From positions 59,622 through 123,621 of the forward strand of contig MNCI01034925.1 of assembly GCA_015680685.1 (NCBI GenBank): a stretch of 64,000 bases of DNA, given 5' to 3'. The position numbers were made by a program, and so were the translations under genes. Positions 1 to 10,821 of this stretch are shown piece by piece. Each line of letters begins with the position of its first letter. The first letter of the stretch is position 1. Below the pieces are notes generated by a model, which saw nothing but the letters and a program-made list of their open reading frames with translations, ran no database searches and had not been told where the DNA came from. This DNA is from Gnetum montanum. Taxonomy: Eukaryota; Streptophyta; Gnetopsida; Gnetales; Gnetaceae.

Positions 1-1239
1 TTTTTCATGTCCAAGCTGCTACTTATGTGGTTAAGAAAGCTTACATTCTTTTAGAATGAACTAGATCCTAGCAATTCCATGATGGAACTTAAATTTGATG
101 AGAAGGGTTAGTGCTTAATGATCTATGACTTTGGTTCTAGAGTCAATATTATGTTAATTTAATAGTGCCTTGATTGAGACTTCCTTCCCTCAAAAGTACT
201 AACATTCATTTAAAGCTAGTTGACAAATCTTACACTTATTCTGTGGGACAAGTTAATAATGTAATGACAACTCTTAAAGATTTTTTCTATATTGTTAATT
301 TTTTATTATTAAACTAGATGGAAAGATTAAGAATGACTTTTGAATGATCATGGATAAATCATAGTTGTACACCATCTATACTATGCTCATGTTTCAAGGC
401 CTACATTTAAAAATTGTTACAAAGGATAAATTTAAAATAATTTAACACAAGCTTATATTCAATGATCATTTCCTATCATGTGATAATTCAGGATGTTTCT
501 TTTGTATCACTATGTCTATGTGCTATTAGAGATATCATTGACCTTAAAGAGTATTTGGTCCATGTTTCCACCAAGTAGATATTGGACTATTCACTTGTGT
601 AAACTAAGGAGATATAGGGATGTTGTTTTAGACTTTGAATCTTAGGTGAACAAATTTTCAAGATCCTTTTCATACCATCCAATTTATTGAGTGAATTAGA
701 TGAAGAGTTTGATACTACAACCTTAGTTGCAACTATGGTCTAGTATGATCTAAAATTTTAAGTAATGTTAATCTTTTTTCAAAATATTCTTACATTGCCC
801 TTAGAACTCAAGCTATTACCATAAAGAGTCTTGATTGCATATTTCTCCTCAAATATTGATTATTAGTTATTAATACTTCATTAATAGTTTAACAAAAGGC
901 TTAGTTAAAACTGACGATTACAAAATGGAAATATGCTTTTAGCTATTTTTATGATAAACTCATAAGAATTGATCCATCCATCTATCAACACTACATCTAT
1001 ATGAGTCTAAGTATCACAACTTACAAGATTCTATAATTATATCTCAATTTAAACATGTGAGTTGTGGTAAAGAATGAAATCATCTATTCCTTAATGATTA
1101 GCTTTATTACACCAATATCAAGCAAGGAATAGATTAATCTAATTATAGTTATAACAAATAAGGGTAACTAATGATCTATTTGATTGACTATAGATTACTC
1201 AATATAACAACTTCCAAGAATCAATTCATGCTTTACGAA

Positions 1240-1700
1240 TCAAGTTCTTGATAACATCTTTAGCCAAGAGCACTAGATCTTTCTTGATGGGTACTCTAGA
1301 TATAATCAAATTAAGGTTGAATTAGAGGATAAATCCCAAATCATATTTATTTATTCATAAAAAAAATTTCTCTTAATTCAATGATTTTCAATTTCAGTAA
1401 TGTACCAACCAATTTCCAAAGGCTAGCAATTGTTGTATTTTAGGATTATATTAGCAAAAGTATAAAGGTGTTCACATATGATATTCCCACTTATGAAAGA
1501 ACTTCCCAAGAGGCTTTGAATAGACTTAAAGTTGTGTTGTGTTATTGTTATTAAGTAAATCTAAAACTAATTGAAAGAAAAACTAGTAGATGGTGATAAA
1601 TGATATTATCCTTGATCATAAAGTCTCCCTAAAGGAAATAGAAGTAGATCTTAAGAAAATTTGCACTATCTAGAATATCATGCAAATTTGTACCATCCAT
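1240..1700 (+). pseudogene. Reverse transcriptase remnant of element H
   Basis: The peptide FLDGYSRYNQIKVELEDKSQ at 1276-1335 is the RT palm motif around the first catalytic Asp region of gypsy RTs. Downstream, DYISKSIKVFTYDIPTYE occupies the place where the family has its xxDD motif; the catalytic Asp pair is replaced, so the enzyme is dead. ILDHKVSLKEIEVDLKK follows further on in a shifted frame and corresponds to the GIVLGHxIS..GIEVD stretch. The same blocks appear in better condition in element D at 42150-42360. Confidence 0.65.
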
Positions 1701-2329
1701 ATCTTGCATGTTATTTCTTTGTAAGACATTTTAAATCATACTAGAATCATCATCAATTGTAATTGATTTGTTAAGGATTAGAGAGAGAATAAATAACATT
1801 ACAGGTTACAACTAGGTGAGATGCAATGTGTAATAGTAAGTTTTAGGAAAAACAAAAACAACTAGTTGTTAAAAAAAAGGAAAATTTAATTTTAAAGATA
1901 GAACTATGATACATATAATTAGTTATAGGAAAAAGAAAATAGAAATGACTAGTTAGATATAATAGTTACAATAAAAATGACTAGTTGTAGGAAAAAAGAA
2001 AAATATCACTTTTACAAAATATAAGGTATAGTTTTAGGAAAAGTAAAACTATTATGAAAATTAACACTCAAAAAAAAAATTAAAATTAAAAGAATTCGTT
2101 AAAATATATAAAAATTTAAAATGGAAAAAATAATAATATAATGATATTCTAATCATAATTGAACTCATACTTCTAACATATGAGATATTAAACATGTAAA
2201 TAAACATAGAACATAGAACAATAAAAAAAGATCAATGAGGAAATAATATTAAACTAATATTTTAAAGAAGATTTCTAGATTTTTCACAATGGTGAAAGAG
2301 GTATAATCTTTCTTAAAGTATGCTAGGTT

Positions 2330-2840
2330 CATTAAAGATTTTTAAGGATTGTCAAATCATTATTTGAACTCATGAAGAAAGAAATTCCATCCATGTGGAG
2401 CTCTAAGTGTTGAATCATCTTTCAATTTTTGAAGAGAAGACTAATGCAAATCCTAATGATGTAAAGTTCATATTGGACTCATTCTTTTCATATATTATAG
2501 ATGCATTTGACAATGTATTAGAAGTTGTTCTAATGTAATACGATGAGAAGAAAAAACCCTATTATATTCATTGTACTAGCCAAAGCATAGTATGACCATA
2601 ATTAAATTATAATGCCATTAAAAAAATTTGATGAATATTATCTTTACACTCTAGATATTCCAACATTTTTATTCACATTAAGCACAATGCAATCCAACAC
2701 CTGATGAATAAACCAAACATCAACCCTTATGTGATTTTATAATTGTTTCTTTTACAACAATTTGATTACATATGGTGAATCACAAGGAAGAAATAAATGT
2801 GGTAGGAGATCATCCATCAAGATTGAAGATTAGTAATAAT
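2330..2840 (+). pseudogene. RNase H remnant of element H
   Basis: After an RT connection remnant (KYARFIKDF near 2320-2345), the stretch from about 2460 reads as an RNase H domain. Visible pieces are KKKPYYIHCTSQSI, IHIKHNAIQHLMNKPNINP and GDHPSRL, matching the strand and helix blocks and the terminal xDHLSRL of gypsy RNase H. Stops interrupt it repeatedly. It continues in order into the integrase zinc finger at 3095. Confidence 0.6.
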
Positions 2841-3356
2841 CAAAAAGATATTTTACTAGATAACTTTCTTTATGATCACATCTAAAAGATAGACGTTAAC
2901 AAAGATCATAAATGGGATGGTATATGAATATCTTAAATTACATAGTTATCAAATGACTTGTTCTAGTTGGAATAAAAAAAATATCTAAATATTCTAACAT
3001 CAAATAAAGCCTTAACTACTAGTTAAAGCATATCTTTATAAGAAATACCCTAGTATTCATGTAAGGGAGTGTGTATTGAAATGGAGCCAAAATATAACAT
3101 TAGTTCATGCACACCATGGTGTTTATGATGGGTACTATGCTAGAGAGATAACTAAAACAAAGTTGTCTACAAGTTACATTTGGCAAATCATGTTTCATAA
3201 TATTAAATGATATGTTAATCATTATTATAGGTGTTGTAATGTTCCTATTCCCAAATGTTGATGTTGCATAATGAAGATGAAGCCTCTTCATAATAAGTGT
3301 TATTATTATTGTACCTAGACCTGAAAGGGGAGTTGTAATTAAGACCCAAAAGGGCA

Positions 3357-3808
3357 TGTTGTAATAACAGATGTGTCTCTTGAGGTGACCTTTGGAGGTT
3401 TGACCTAAGGCATTTATACCTAGGCATTCGAGGTCATGCCAACATGGAGTTGTAGAGCCAATAAAGATGAGTAATGGATATTAAGTAAAGTAGGATAGGA
3501 AGAGAACTAGCCATCCCTTCTTGCTAGTTGTAGGCCTAACCATGGTGGTAGTGCTAGATTGCCTCTAAGGGATAGATACTAAAGGAAGAAAACCCCAAGG
3601 AACACTCTCAAATTATGACCCAGATACACCATTCCATATCAATAAAGCATTTTTCTCCTTTCCTTCTACATTTTCCCTATTATATTTTTTTACTCATAAT
3701 GTCGAATGTTACATATATTTGTTGTTTGGTATATTATCTTCTTACACATAATGTCTAATATAATGTATATTTGATGTTTTCCATGACATCTGAGAATAGG
3801 ATGTCACA
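3357..3808 (+). repeat. Possible short LTR with TATA-like box and PBS-like end
   Basis: The segment begins TGTTGTAAT and ends ATGTCACA (TG...CA). It contains a TATA-like ATTTATACC at about 3411, an AATAAAG at about 3459, and a 7-bp inverted repeat TGACATC/GATGTCA at 3784-3806 just before the end. It is followed by TAGCATTGGAGTA, a poor match to the initiator-Met primer binding site TGGTATCAGAGC. No second copy was found in the window, so the call rests on ends and order of signals only. Confidence 0.3.
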
Positions 3809-5669
3809 TTTAGCATTGGAGTAAACCATGAACCAAGGGTTAATCAAAACCATGAGTCAACTACAACCTAATGATTAACCATGGAGCTAAGATCTAGAGA
3901 GAGCCACAAACCACAACAAAATGTGTCATATGTCCTAGATGATCCATACACCTACAAAAGAACCATGAAGTGTATCATGTTTTTCATGAATCCTACCTAC
4001 CAATCAAGATTCATTCAAGGGTATCAACAAATAGGAGATCTGACTATGCGTCACCAAAGTACATCATTGCAAGAAATATTTGTAAAACATCAATCTAGGT
4101 AACTCTTACCCATATTATATTATTGTTAGAATGTAATGAATTTAGATCATCATTAAGTTCTTTCTAAAAGGTTAGTAACCATGACTTGAGTTGATTTGGT
4201 CTTGTTTGAAAATTAGTATCCTAAATACCTTACCCTTATAAACTTGGTAATACTTATATTACCTATGACCTATGTATTACCAAATTTAAAGGATTTAATA
4301 TAGTCACAAGATTATCTCATCCCTGCTCAACCAAGAAGGTTCATTACTACGAGATTCATACAAAACCAATACTTGAGGGGTAATGTTGTGAGGTCTTGCT
4401 TATCCTTAATAACTAATACATACTCTTGATGTGATAGAATAAGATTATATCATACTTACAAAATCAAAAGGTAAAAGTATTATGTTTTATGTTTAAGGGT
4501 TTGGATATCATTTATAATTATCGAAGTCATCTAGAAGTCATCATTCATCTATGTGTCAATCTAGGAATGTCAATTTAGCAAAATAAGCTATCTTGGTCTT
4601 TTAAAATTGGAAATTAAAATTATTTTTTAAACCCTAAAATAATATTCAACTCATACTCATTGAGAGAATTCCAACAATACAAGTTTCATCTTAACCAAAA
4701 TTATGGTTTGAGAGATATCGATATTTAAAATTTATCATTATGCATGCTTAAATAAAATAATAATAATAAGTTTTAAAAAATGAAAGCTTATAGGGTGGGC
4801 AGGGTGCACTAACACACTAGCCTGCAAGGACCGCATCACCCTGTTAGGTAACATAGTACCTTTTAGGACCGTGCCAGCTATAAAGGGCCACACAGCCACT
4901 TACAAGCCTACACTAGCTTGAAAAAGGGGCATGCAGCCTTATCAACTAATACAAATTTTTCCCAAACCCTTCCTGCTTCACCTACTATACCTTTCAATCT
5001 ACCATGTCCTTTGATAAGGATGACCTTCTCTCCTATGAAGATAGCTCCCTCATGCTACTTGCTAATTCTACCATCGACAATGGCTCCATCATCAACTAGT
5101 CCACAAGCTTGTGAACACCAGCACACATACTATGTGAGTGGTCTACGTAACCATCATTAATAATGTCAACACAAGTGGTCTACATAGCTAGGGTGGTGAC
5201 CCCCACATGAGTAGTTGGTGCAGCTTTAGTTGTCACACTAGTAGAGCACACATGAATCATGGTTTGTGAACAATGTGCATGCCTGCACCATGGTGTTTTC
5301 ATCCTACAAGATGCTCCCATGGTCATGGCTGCACCACTCTAATGCCTCTTGCTACCATTGTCTAGTTCTCACTACTAGCCCCACTAAAACTCTACACTAC
5401 ATCGCATCCTACAACCTTGCACCATGCCCTTTGCCATAGCTACACTACAACTATATGCATTGTCTACATTCCAATGTCGTGAGTGCACCATTGATGCTAA
5501 CCATCACTTATGCCACTACTTTCCATGCCACTAGCTCCCAGTGCTACCACTCACTCCAAGCATCATCGTTGTTTCCTATGCTACTACCATTGGTTGTGAA
5601 GCCAATTGGCACTGCCTTCACCACTAATTTTGTCAAAAATTTTGGTAGTCTATGGTGTCCATGAATGTT
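3809..5669. other. Unassigned region, no recognisable gene
   Basis: A 73-codon ORF at 3881-4102 (+) follows the possible PBS, but I do not recognise its product and codon use gives no support. From about 4790 the base composition changes from AT-rich to a CACC/GCC-rich mixture with many short CATG and CACTAG words, leading into the minisatellite at 5670. ORFs at 4918-5160, 5455-5664 and 5544-5801 are short, overlap on both strands and look fortuitous. Confidence 0.4.
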
Positions 5670-6110
5670 GCAGATAGTATGGAAGGCTACTTTCCATGGA
5701 GCTCCATGAATAGCATGGAAGGTTGTCTCCCATGAAGCTTCATGAACACGATGTAGGGCTACCTCCCATGGAGCTCTGCAAGCATCATAGGCACCATGCA
5801 AGGCTACATCCTAAGAGAATTGTGAATACTATGGAAGGTTACCTCCCATAGAGCTCCACAAGCACCATGGACATCATGGAAGGCTACCTCCATAGGCTCT
5901 ACAGGCACTACAAATACCATGGAAAGCTACTTCCCACTAAGCTTCACAAACATCATGGAAGGCTACCTGCCACAAAGTTCTATGAATATCATAGACACTA
6001 TGAAAGGCTACCTCCCAAGGATCACCATGGACACTATGGGCATCATGGAAGGTTATCTTCCATGGAGCTCCACAAACATCATGGAAGGCTACCCATACCA
6101 TTACCAAAAA
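5670..6110 (+). repeat. Degenerate minisatellite, unit about 42-54 bp
   Basis: About ten imperfect tandem units follow the pattern CATGGAAGGCTACCTCCCAT + GGAGCTCCA + a short run of (A/C)ANCACCATGG. Unit length varies because some units carry an extra ACACCATGG block. The array creates apparently open frames on both strands (for example 5867-6139), which are a by-product of the repeat. No homologous array is seen elsewhere in the window. Confidence 0.75.
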
Positions 6111-6199
6111 AATTCATGTTAATTAACGAGAAAATTTGAAATCATTAGCAAAATAGGCAATAAAACTTAAATCTAAAACATGGACAAAAATTTCCAACA

Positions 6200-6305
6200 A
6201 AATAAATTAGATGCCTTAGTAGTAATGAAGATAATAATTTCATAATTAAGCATGCTTTCCCTAAAGTAGTACTCGGATGGGTGACCTTTCAGGAAGTCTT
6301 GAAAA
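6200..6305 (+). repeat. 5S rRNA-derived segment (Cassandra-like element or 5S pseudogene)
   Basis: The 3' half of a plant 5S rRNA gene is clearly recognisable. TTAAGCATGCTT at 6246-6257 matches box A, and AGTAGTACTCGGATGGGTGA continuing into CC at 6265-6286 matches the intermediate element and box C. GGAAGTCTTG follows at 6292. The upstream half is only weakly alignable from about 6200. The internal RNA polymerase III promoter is thus the best-preserved part, as in Cassandra TRIM retrotransposons, whose LTRs carry a 5S-derived promoter. A second LTR copy is not visible, so a plain 5S pseudogene remains possible. Confidence 0.7.
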
Positions 6306-7029
6306 ACATGAAACCTTTTGCAACTTAAAATGACCATAAATTATGACTCTAGAGTCCATTTTTAACAAAAAAAAAGCTATTTCCTATAAATTTAAATCCT
6401 TCAAACATAATGGTGATGTCAAATTTTCCCTATGAGCTCCAAAAATTATTTTTTACTCCTTCCCCAACATGTTGGCTTAAGACCCTCAAAAAATCTTAAT
6501 CCTAGCATAACTTGGGTATGCAATGTCTATCTCTAACGTAGGAATAGTCATTTCCAACATTTTTCTCCCTTTTGAACTTAATGGTAAGGTTAGATTTATC
6601 ATCTGGGTACCCAATAATTCAATGATAGCATGAAAAATTTAACTATTGAGACTAATTAATTAATTTAAAAGGCCAAAACTTAGACTAATTAATCATGCAT
6701 AATAATTTAACTATTGAGACTTACAAATTTAACCTTTTGGGACTTTAAGATTAAGTAATTGACCTTTGTAGATAGTCTTAACATCACTAATCCTTAATAT
6801 GTCATTAGGTACATTGTTGAAGTCAATGTCTTAAGGGGGATAGAAAGGTCATTAAGAATTAGATAATACAGTTAAATATTATCAAAATTAGTTGGTGAAC
6901 CAAAATGATTAAGAAGATGTATATCAATTCATCTTGCAACCAAATCATATGATAGAACAACATGGAGAGTCATAATCTCATTTCAACAAGATGTATGATA
7001 CTTGATGAATCATGGATTAGCTACATCGA
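6306..7029. other. AT-rich region without recognisable gene
   Basis: No coding motif is seen on either strand. The phrase TTTAACTATTGAGACT occurs twice about 70 bp apart (near 6638 and 6709), a small direct repeat. Part of this region may be the remainder of the 5S-bearing element. Confidence 0.4.
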
Positions 7030-7222
7030 TTGGGTCCTATCGATGCATGATTTGATGCATTGATGTGACCTCATCAACATAGTGTCTATTTTCTCCTATA
7101 AAGACACACTCACCTACCATGTTTATGTCATGTCTTATCATAGTTGTAGCAGAGCTGTTGTAGTTTCTTTTCCCTAGAGTTAGAATATTTCCCAAGTGCT
7201 CATAGCAAAAGTTACTGAGTGT
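7030..7222 (+). repeat. LTR fragment related to 53576-54210, interrupted by element A
   Basis: The order of short identical words matches the LTR near 53700-53900: TTGATGTGACC/TTGACGTGACC, a TATA box CCTATAAAGACAC/CCTATAAATACATG, then GTTAGAATATTTC, AAGTGC/GAGTGC and ACTGAGTGT/CATTGAGTGT. The match stops at 7222, exactly where the element A LTR begins, so A appears to have inserted into this older LTR. Confidence 0.6.
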
Positions 7223-9027
7223 TGTAGCGACCAAAAACGTCGACGGTTGGAAAACACCGAGAGGTCATCGGTCATGACAATCTTAACCCTGTATCCACGC
7301 TAGGGCCATGCTGGATTAAAATGGAAATGGGGTGCCCTGAATAGTATGGTCAATCAGACAGGGACTTAATTGGTGTCACTAAACCTTTTGCAAACGTGTA
7401 ATGTGAAAAAAACATTTATAGCATAAAATATCAATTATTATATGCGAGGAATGAAAACGATGTAAATGCAATGATAAATAGGAGAAGAAAGTAAACTAGG
7501 GTTAATAAATGCACCACTTTAAAAATACGGCTTTACTTTGCTAGAGTGGATACGATCAGTTGCACAACGTGCGACACATAGAGATCCCAAAAGTAACCAA
7601 ATACGTTCAAAGAAAGCCAACTGTGTGCCTGAACATAGATTCACAAGCTAACAATGTGAAATGCTACAAAGGAAATGGAAAAGAGCTAACGGGATGCAAA
7701 GCAGGAATGAAAATTGTTTTGCTAACAGTTTTTTCAATTGGTTTGTTAACAACAAATGCCAACAATGCTTGGAATTGCCAGGTGTGTGCAAAGCTACTCA
7801 AATTTTCCAACTGCTGAAATTTTGACAACCCATTGAGCGTTGCTCATTGGGGTATTTATAGGGCTAGGAACACGTGAAAGATGTGGTTTGGATGCCACAT
7901 GTCCTAGACCTACTAGATGTTGACATGCCCGTGCTGCATGGACATGAAAAGTTGATTCATGAGCCTACCGCGTTGCAATCATGCTATCAGAACTAGAGAC
8001 ATTGGGATTAGGTGTGCCATCAATGTAGATAAGCAGTGAGGCACACAGATGTAGCGTAGCCGCTTACTATGTTGTGCTATGCTACGGAGCGTAGCCATGT
8101 TAGCATAGTGTAGCAGCTTGCTATGCTGTGTAGCATAGCATGTTTAGTGTAGCGTAGTTGTTTGCTACACTATGTAGCATAGGATAGCGTAACCACCAGT
8201 TTGAAGAAGAAATCTAGGTAGAGCTAATTGCAAGTGCTGGAAGCCTTTGAAGTGTTTTGGCTGGCTCTGCATGTTTTCTATGCTATGCTATGCTACGTAG
8301 CATAGCATAGCATAGCAGTTGGCCTTGACTATGATTTTCATTATGAACGTTCATTTGAAAATCATGTTGACAATTTGCAACCTTTGCTCTTTGTGACATG
8401 ATGCATGCAAACTTGCTAATCCTGCATCTTGAGACGCCTCTTGTCATTCTTGCATCATTTCTACACTGCGTAGCGTAGCATAGCATAGCAACCAACATAG
8501 CCTAATTTTTGCTTGATCTACTACTTTTCTAGTAAGATGAGCTTTGCCGAAGGACTTGAAGTTAAGCGAAGAAACTGGTTTTGAAGGTTGAACATGCTTT
8601 CTCAATGCAATTGAAATCACTAAGTAAGTTGGGCCTTTCTACCTTGCTTTTTCTATGCTGTGCTATGTTGCGTAGTGTAGCATAGCATAACACTTCATCC
8701 TACAACTATCTTCTAAGGCTTGCTATGCTACATAGCTTAGTGTAGTGTAGTAAACTTCTTTGAGTAGAAAACTTGCTGAACTATTTTTCACAACCTGAGC
8801 ACTGCTGACAACCCCATGCATCACTCCTGAGTAGACTATCAGCTGGATGAACTACCCAGGTGGGTAGGTTGGTGAGTCTATTGGGCCTGTCAAAACTGGA
8901 AGTAGAAAATTTTTTGAATTGGAAAGTCTAAACTCAAAGCATCTATTTTTTTCCAAACTGCCATCATGCTGCCTAAATTCCAAGGACTTGGTGAAGTAAG
9001 AATGCCTTGAAAATTTAGGGTGTTTCA
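7223..9027 (-). repeat. 3' LTR of element A
   Basis: On the minus strand it starts TGAAACACCC (9027 downward) and ends GGTCGCTACA at 7223, and it is preceded by a polypurine tract. Its U5 end matches the ends of LTRs B (24796) and F (63476): a near-palindromic CGACG-type terminus followed inward by the shared GGTGCCCTGAAT motif at 7331-7368. The middle part is full of GCTATGCTACGTAGCATAGC-type palindromes (8040-8760). The mate LTR is lost upstream of gag. Confidence 0.8.
8040..8760. repeat. Cluster of palindromic GCTATGCTACGTAGC motifs inside LTR A
   Basis: At least five inverted-repeat clusters built from TATGCTACG and its complement lie at about 8040-8190, 8278-8315, 8460-8492, 8650-8690 and 8715-8755. 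The one at 8278-8315 is a perfect 38-nt palindrome centred on CTAC|GTAG (19-nt arms, 8278-8296 and 8297-8315). Similar words recur in LTR B (23650-24000) and in introns of the antisense gene (for example 17901-17922). Confidence 0.85.
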
Positions 9028-9093
9028 TTGGTCCCTCTTTGTCGACATCTAGAGGATGGACCCAAGAGATGCTGACAAAGAATACAAAACGCC
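9019..9093. promoter_or_regulatory. Polypurine tract of element A within a conserved hairpin
   Basis: On the minus strand GACAAAGAGGGACCAA (9043-9028) immediately precedes the LTR start TGAAACACC, as expected for the plus-strand primer of reverse transcription. The tract lies in an imperfect inverted repeat. The outer arms are GGTGTTT (9019-9025) and AAACGCC (9087-9093); the inner arms are CTTTGTCGACATCT (9037-9050) and AGATGCTGACAAAG (9067-9080), 12 of 14 pairing. The same arrangement occurs at 31483-31560 and around 55762-55805. Confidence 0.75.
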
Positions 9094-9751
9094 ACGGAAG
9101 AAAAAATGCTAATATCACACTTCGCTGATCCCCAAGATGTTGCTCAACTATTCTTGAGACTGTTGCATTGGTTATGCATGGAAAAGTAAAGGGTTAAGTG
9201 AGGAGGAAGGAGGTTTAGGAAAATGATAAAGATGAAACTTATCAGAATCCCTTGTCAGAGTGCTTGTGAGGGAGTTGTTTACATGGTCATCTTTACTTTT
9301 GCTAACCTTCGACCTCTCGTGGAAATACTTTAGAGAGGGTGATTTTGAAATAGCTTACATGCCATTTTTTTAGGCATGTTTTTTTGTGCATGTGAGCTTT
9401 TGCTCTCTTACGCTTTTGCCTTTTGCTATTTTGTCATTTACATTTGCAAATAACCTTGTTGCAGGATAGGTGTTTCTTTCCCAGGATGAGTTTTTACATT
9501 CATATGGGGCCTTAACCTACCTAAAAATGCTTCCCATGCAGTGAGCTATGTTACACGCATCATGGACTTTGCGGTTGGGCAAATGGAAGGGCTTGAAAAG
9601 CATCAGGAAAAGCTTGTAAAAGAGGGGAGAGAGAGGAATTACGGGTGTGAAGAGTAAGGTAAAGGGATTTAAGGGATAGGATAGGATGTGAACTTTGAAG
9701 TAGCCAAGCTAATTAAGACAACCACCTTGTAATGTTGTAGCATTTTCTACC
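9094..9751. other. Element A, untranslated stretch between PPT and ORF at 9752
   Basis: No gypsy domain is recognisable. The stretch includes a G/A-rich segment at about 9605-9640 (AGAGGGGAGAGAGAGG) that would be pyrimidine-rich on the element's sense strand. It belongs to the interior of element A, upstream of the 3' LTR. Confidence 0.4.
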
Positions 9752-10075
9752 ATGGCGAGATGCACCTTCGACCAACGTCCCTCTGGTACACACCCTGCAA
9801 ACATAACAGAGAGCAAACCAAGAGAAAAAACCATGATGCCAAATGAAGGCAAGGGTCTTGCTATGGACACTGTTGGAGCAATTGATGTTGTTGTTGATAC
9901 ATGCGACGTCCAAACTAGGAAGGCCAGTAGAGGCCTTCACAACATCAGTGTGGAGGAGCTTGCGTCGAGGAGGCTTGGAGTTGCTATGAATGTGGATGCT
10001 CAGGAACCCCTGCCAAAGGCAAGCATTCTCAATTCAACTATGAGATTGGCTACCCAAGAGCTGAACGTCTCTTAA
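9752..10075 (+). CDS. Hypothetical ORF antisense to element A, near its 3' end
   Basis: A 107-codon open frame begins with ATG at 9752 and ends with TAA at 10073-10075. It is hydrophilic, with no motif, signal peptide or membrane segment I can recognise. It lies on the opposite strand to A's gag-pol, between the hairpin array at 10406-10800 and the polypurine tract. Element C has a different open frame on the same relative strand and in the same place (32116-32391). An unbroken 107-codon frame is notable in such decayed sequence, but no protein-level similarity to C's ORF is evident, so it may be chance. Confidence 0.25.
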   Translation: MARCTFDQRPSGTHPANITESKPREKTMMPNEGKGLAMDTVGAIDVVVDTCDVQTRKASRGLHNISVEELASRRLGVAMNVDAQEPLPKASILNSTMRLATQELNVS

Positions 10076-10405
10076 GCTTGGATGCTGGAAAGGGCTAGAG
10101 GTGAAAAATATTGTGGATGGGCCACAATATTACTGGAACTCTAGCTGTAGGTGCTGACTAGGGAAGCTACTGCCAGGGTAATGAGCCGTGGTGGCAGTAG
10201 GTTTGGAGGGTTAGCATGATGTCGTACAACATCTCTGAAGGATCAGCAAGATGCCAAGAGTGATGGCATTGCATATTTTCTAGAGGTTGTTTCCATGGCA
10301 TCATGAACTACATTCTGGAACTACAACGTCCCACCCTGTGTCAGCACTGTGCACACTCGCTTCTTGTGTACCGATGCGAATGCATGCTAGGGATGTGCCA
10401 CGAAC

Positions 10406-10800
10406 CTAGTTTAAGGTCATGGTAGACCGTAGTGTGTTGGTTTAAGGTCCTAGCAAACCATATGTGCTAGTTTAATGTCATAGCGGATGGTTGCTGTACT
10501 GGTTTAAGGTCTCAACAGACTACTGTGCTAGTTTATCATCGTAGCGGATGGTGAATGGGCTAGTTTAAGGTCCTAGCAGACTTTTTGTGCCAGTTTATAG
10601 TCATGGCAGACTATCTGTGCCAATTTTATGTCATAGTGAACTATCTATGCCAGTTTTACATCATAGCAGACATTTGTTTGCCAGTTTTACGTCATAGTGG
10701 ACAATCTGTGCTAGTTTTACGTCGTAGCAGATGATGCCATACCTTTTCCAATTTTACGTCTTAGAAAATGTTGGATGCTATTTTTATGTCTTAGAGAATT
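10406..10800 (+). repeat. Hairpin-module array, GTC/GAC class, downstream of A pol
   Basis: About eleven units read (T/C)AGTTTAA or AGTTTTA followed by a stem, a 6-nt loop and the complementary stem, with 15-20 nt of variable spacer. Examples are GGTC-ATGGTA-GACC at 10415-10428 and ATAGTC-ATGGCA-GACTAT at 10597-10614. The last units are degenerate. The array begins right after the pol stop at 10822 when read in element sense. Confidence 0.8.
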
Positions 10801-10821
10801 TTTTTTTATCTACTTCATGTA

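Larger units (their letters stand above)
1..3290 (+). mobile_element. Element H: decayed Ty3/gypsy pol (protease to integrase zinc finger)
   Basis: Translating + in changing frames gives the gypsy pol domain order. A protease remnant lies in the first 340 bases (DFGSRVN near 125-150). RT follows around 1240-1700, RNase H around 2460-2840, and an integrase HHCC zinc finger at about 3095-3260 (AHHGVYDGYYARE, with paired Cys in CCNVPIPKC). Stops and frameshifts occur every few dozen codons, so nothing is translatable. The 5' part (gag, 5' LTR) lies outside the window, and the integrase core is missing after about 3290. The domains resemble element D (39180-44405), so H is probably an older member of that family. 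Clade beyond Ty3/gypsy is not decidable here. Confidence 0.7.

Noticed and set aside
3881-4102. Copia-like polyprotein linker
   Set aside because: A faint resemblance of YTYKRTMK to copia linker motifs is too short to support the call.
5867-6139. Tyr/His/Lys-rich repeat protein
   Set aside because: The frame exists only because of the minisatellite unit and is not kept between units.
10406-10800. CRISPR-like alternation of short repeat and spacer
   Set aside because: Eukaryotic retroelement context, degenerate units, irregular spacing, no cas genes; the repeats are better described as hairpin modules.
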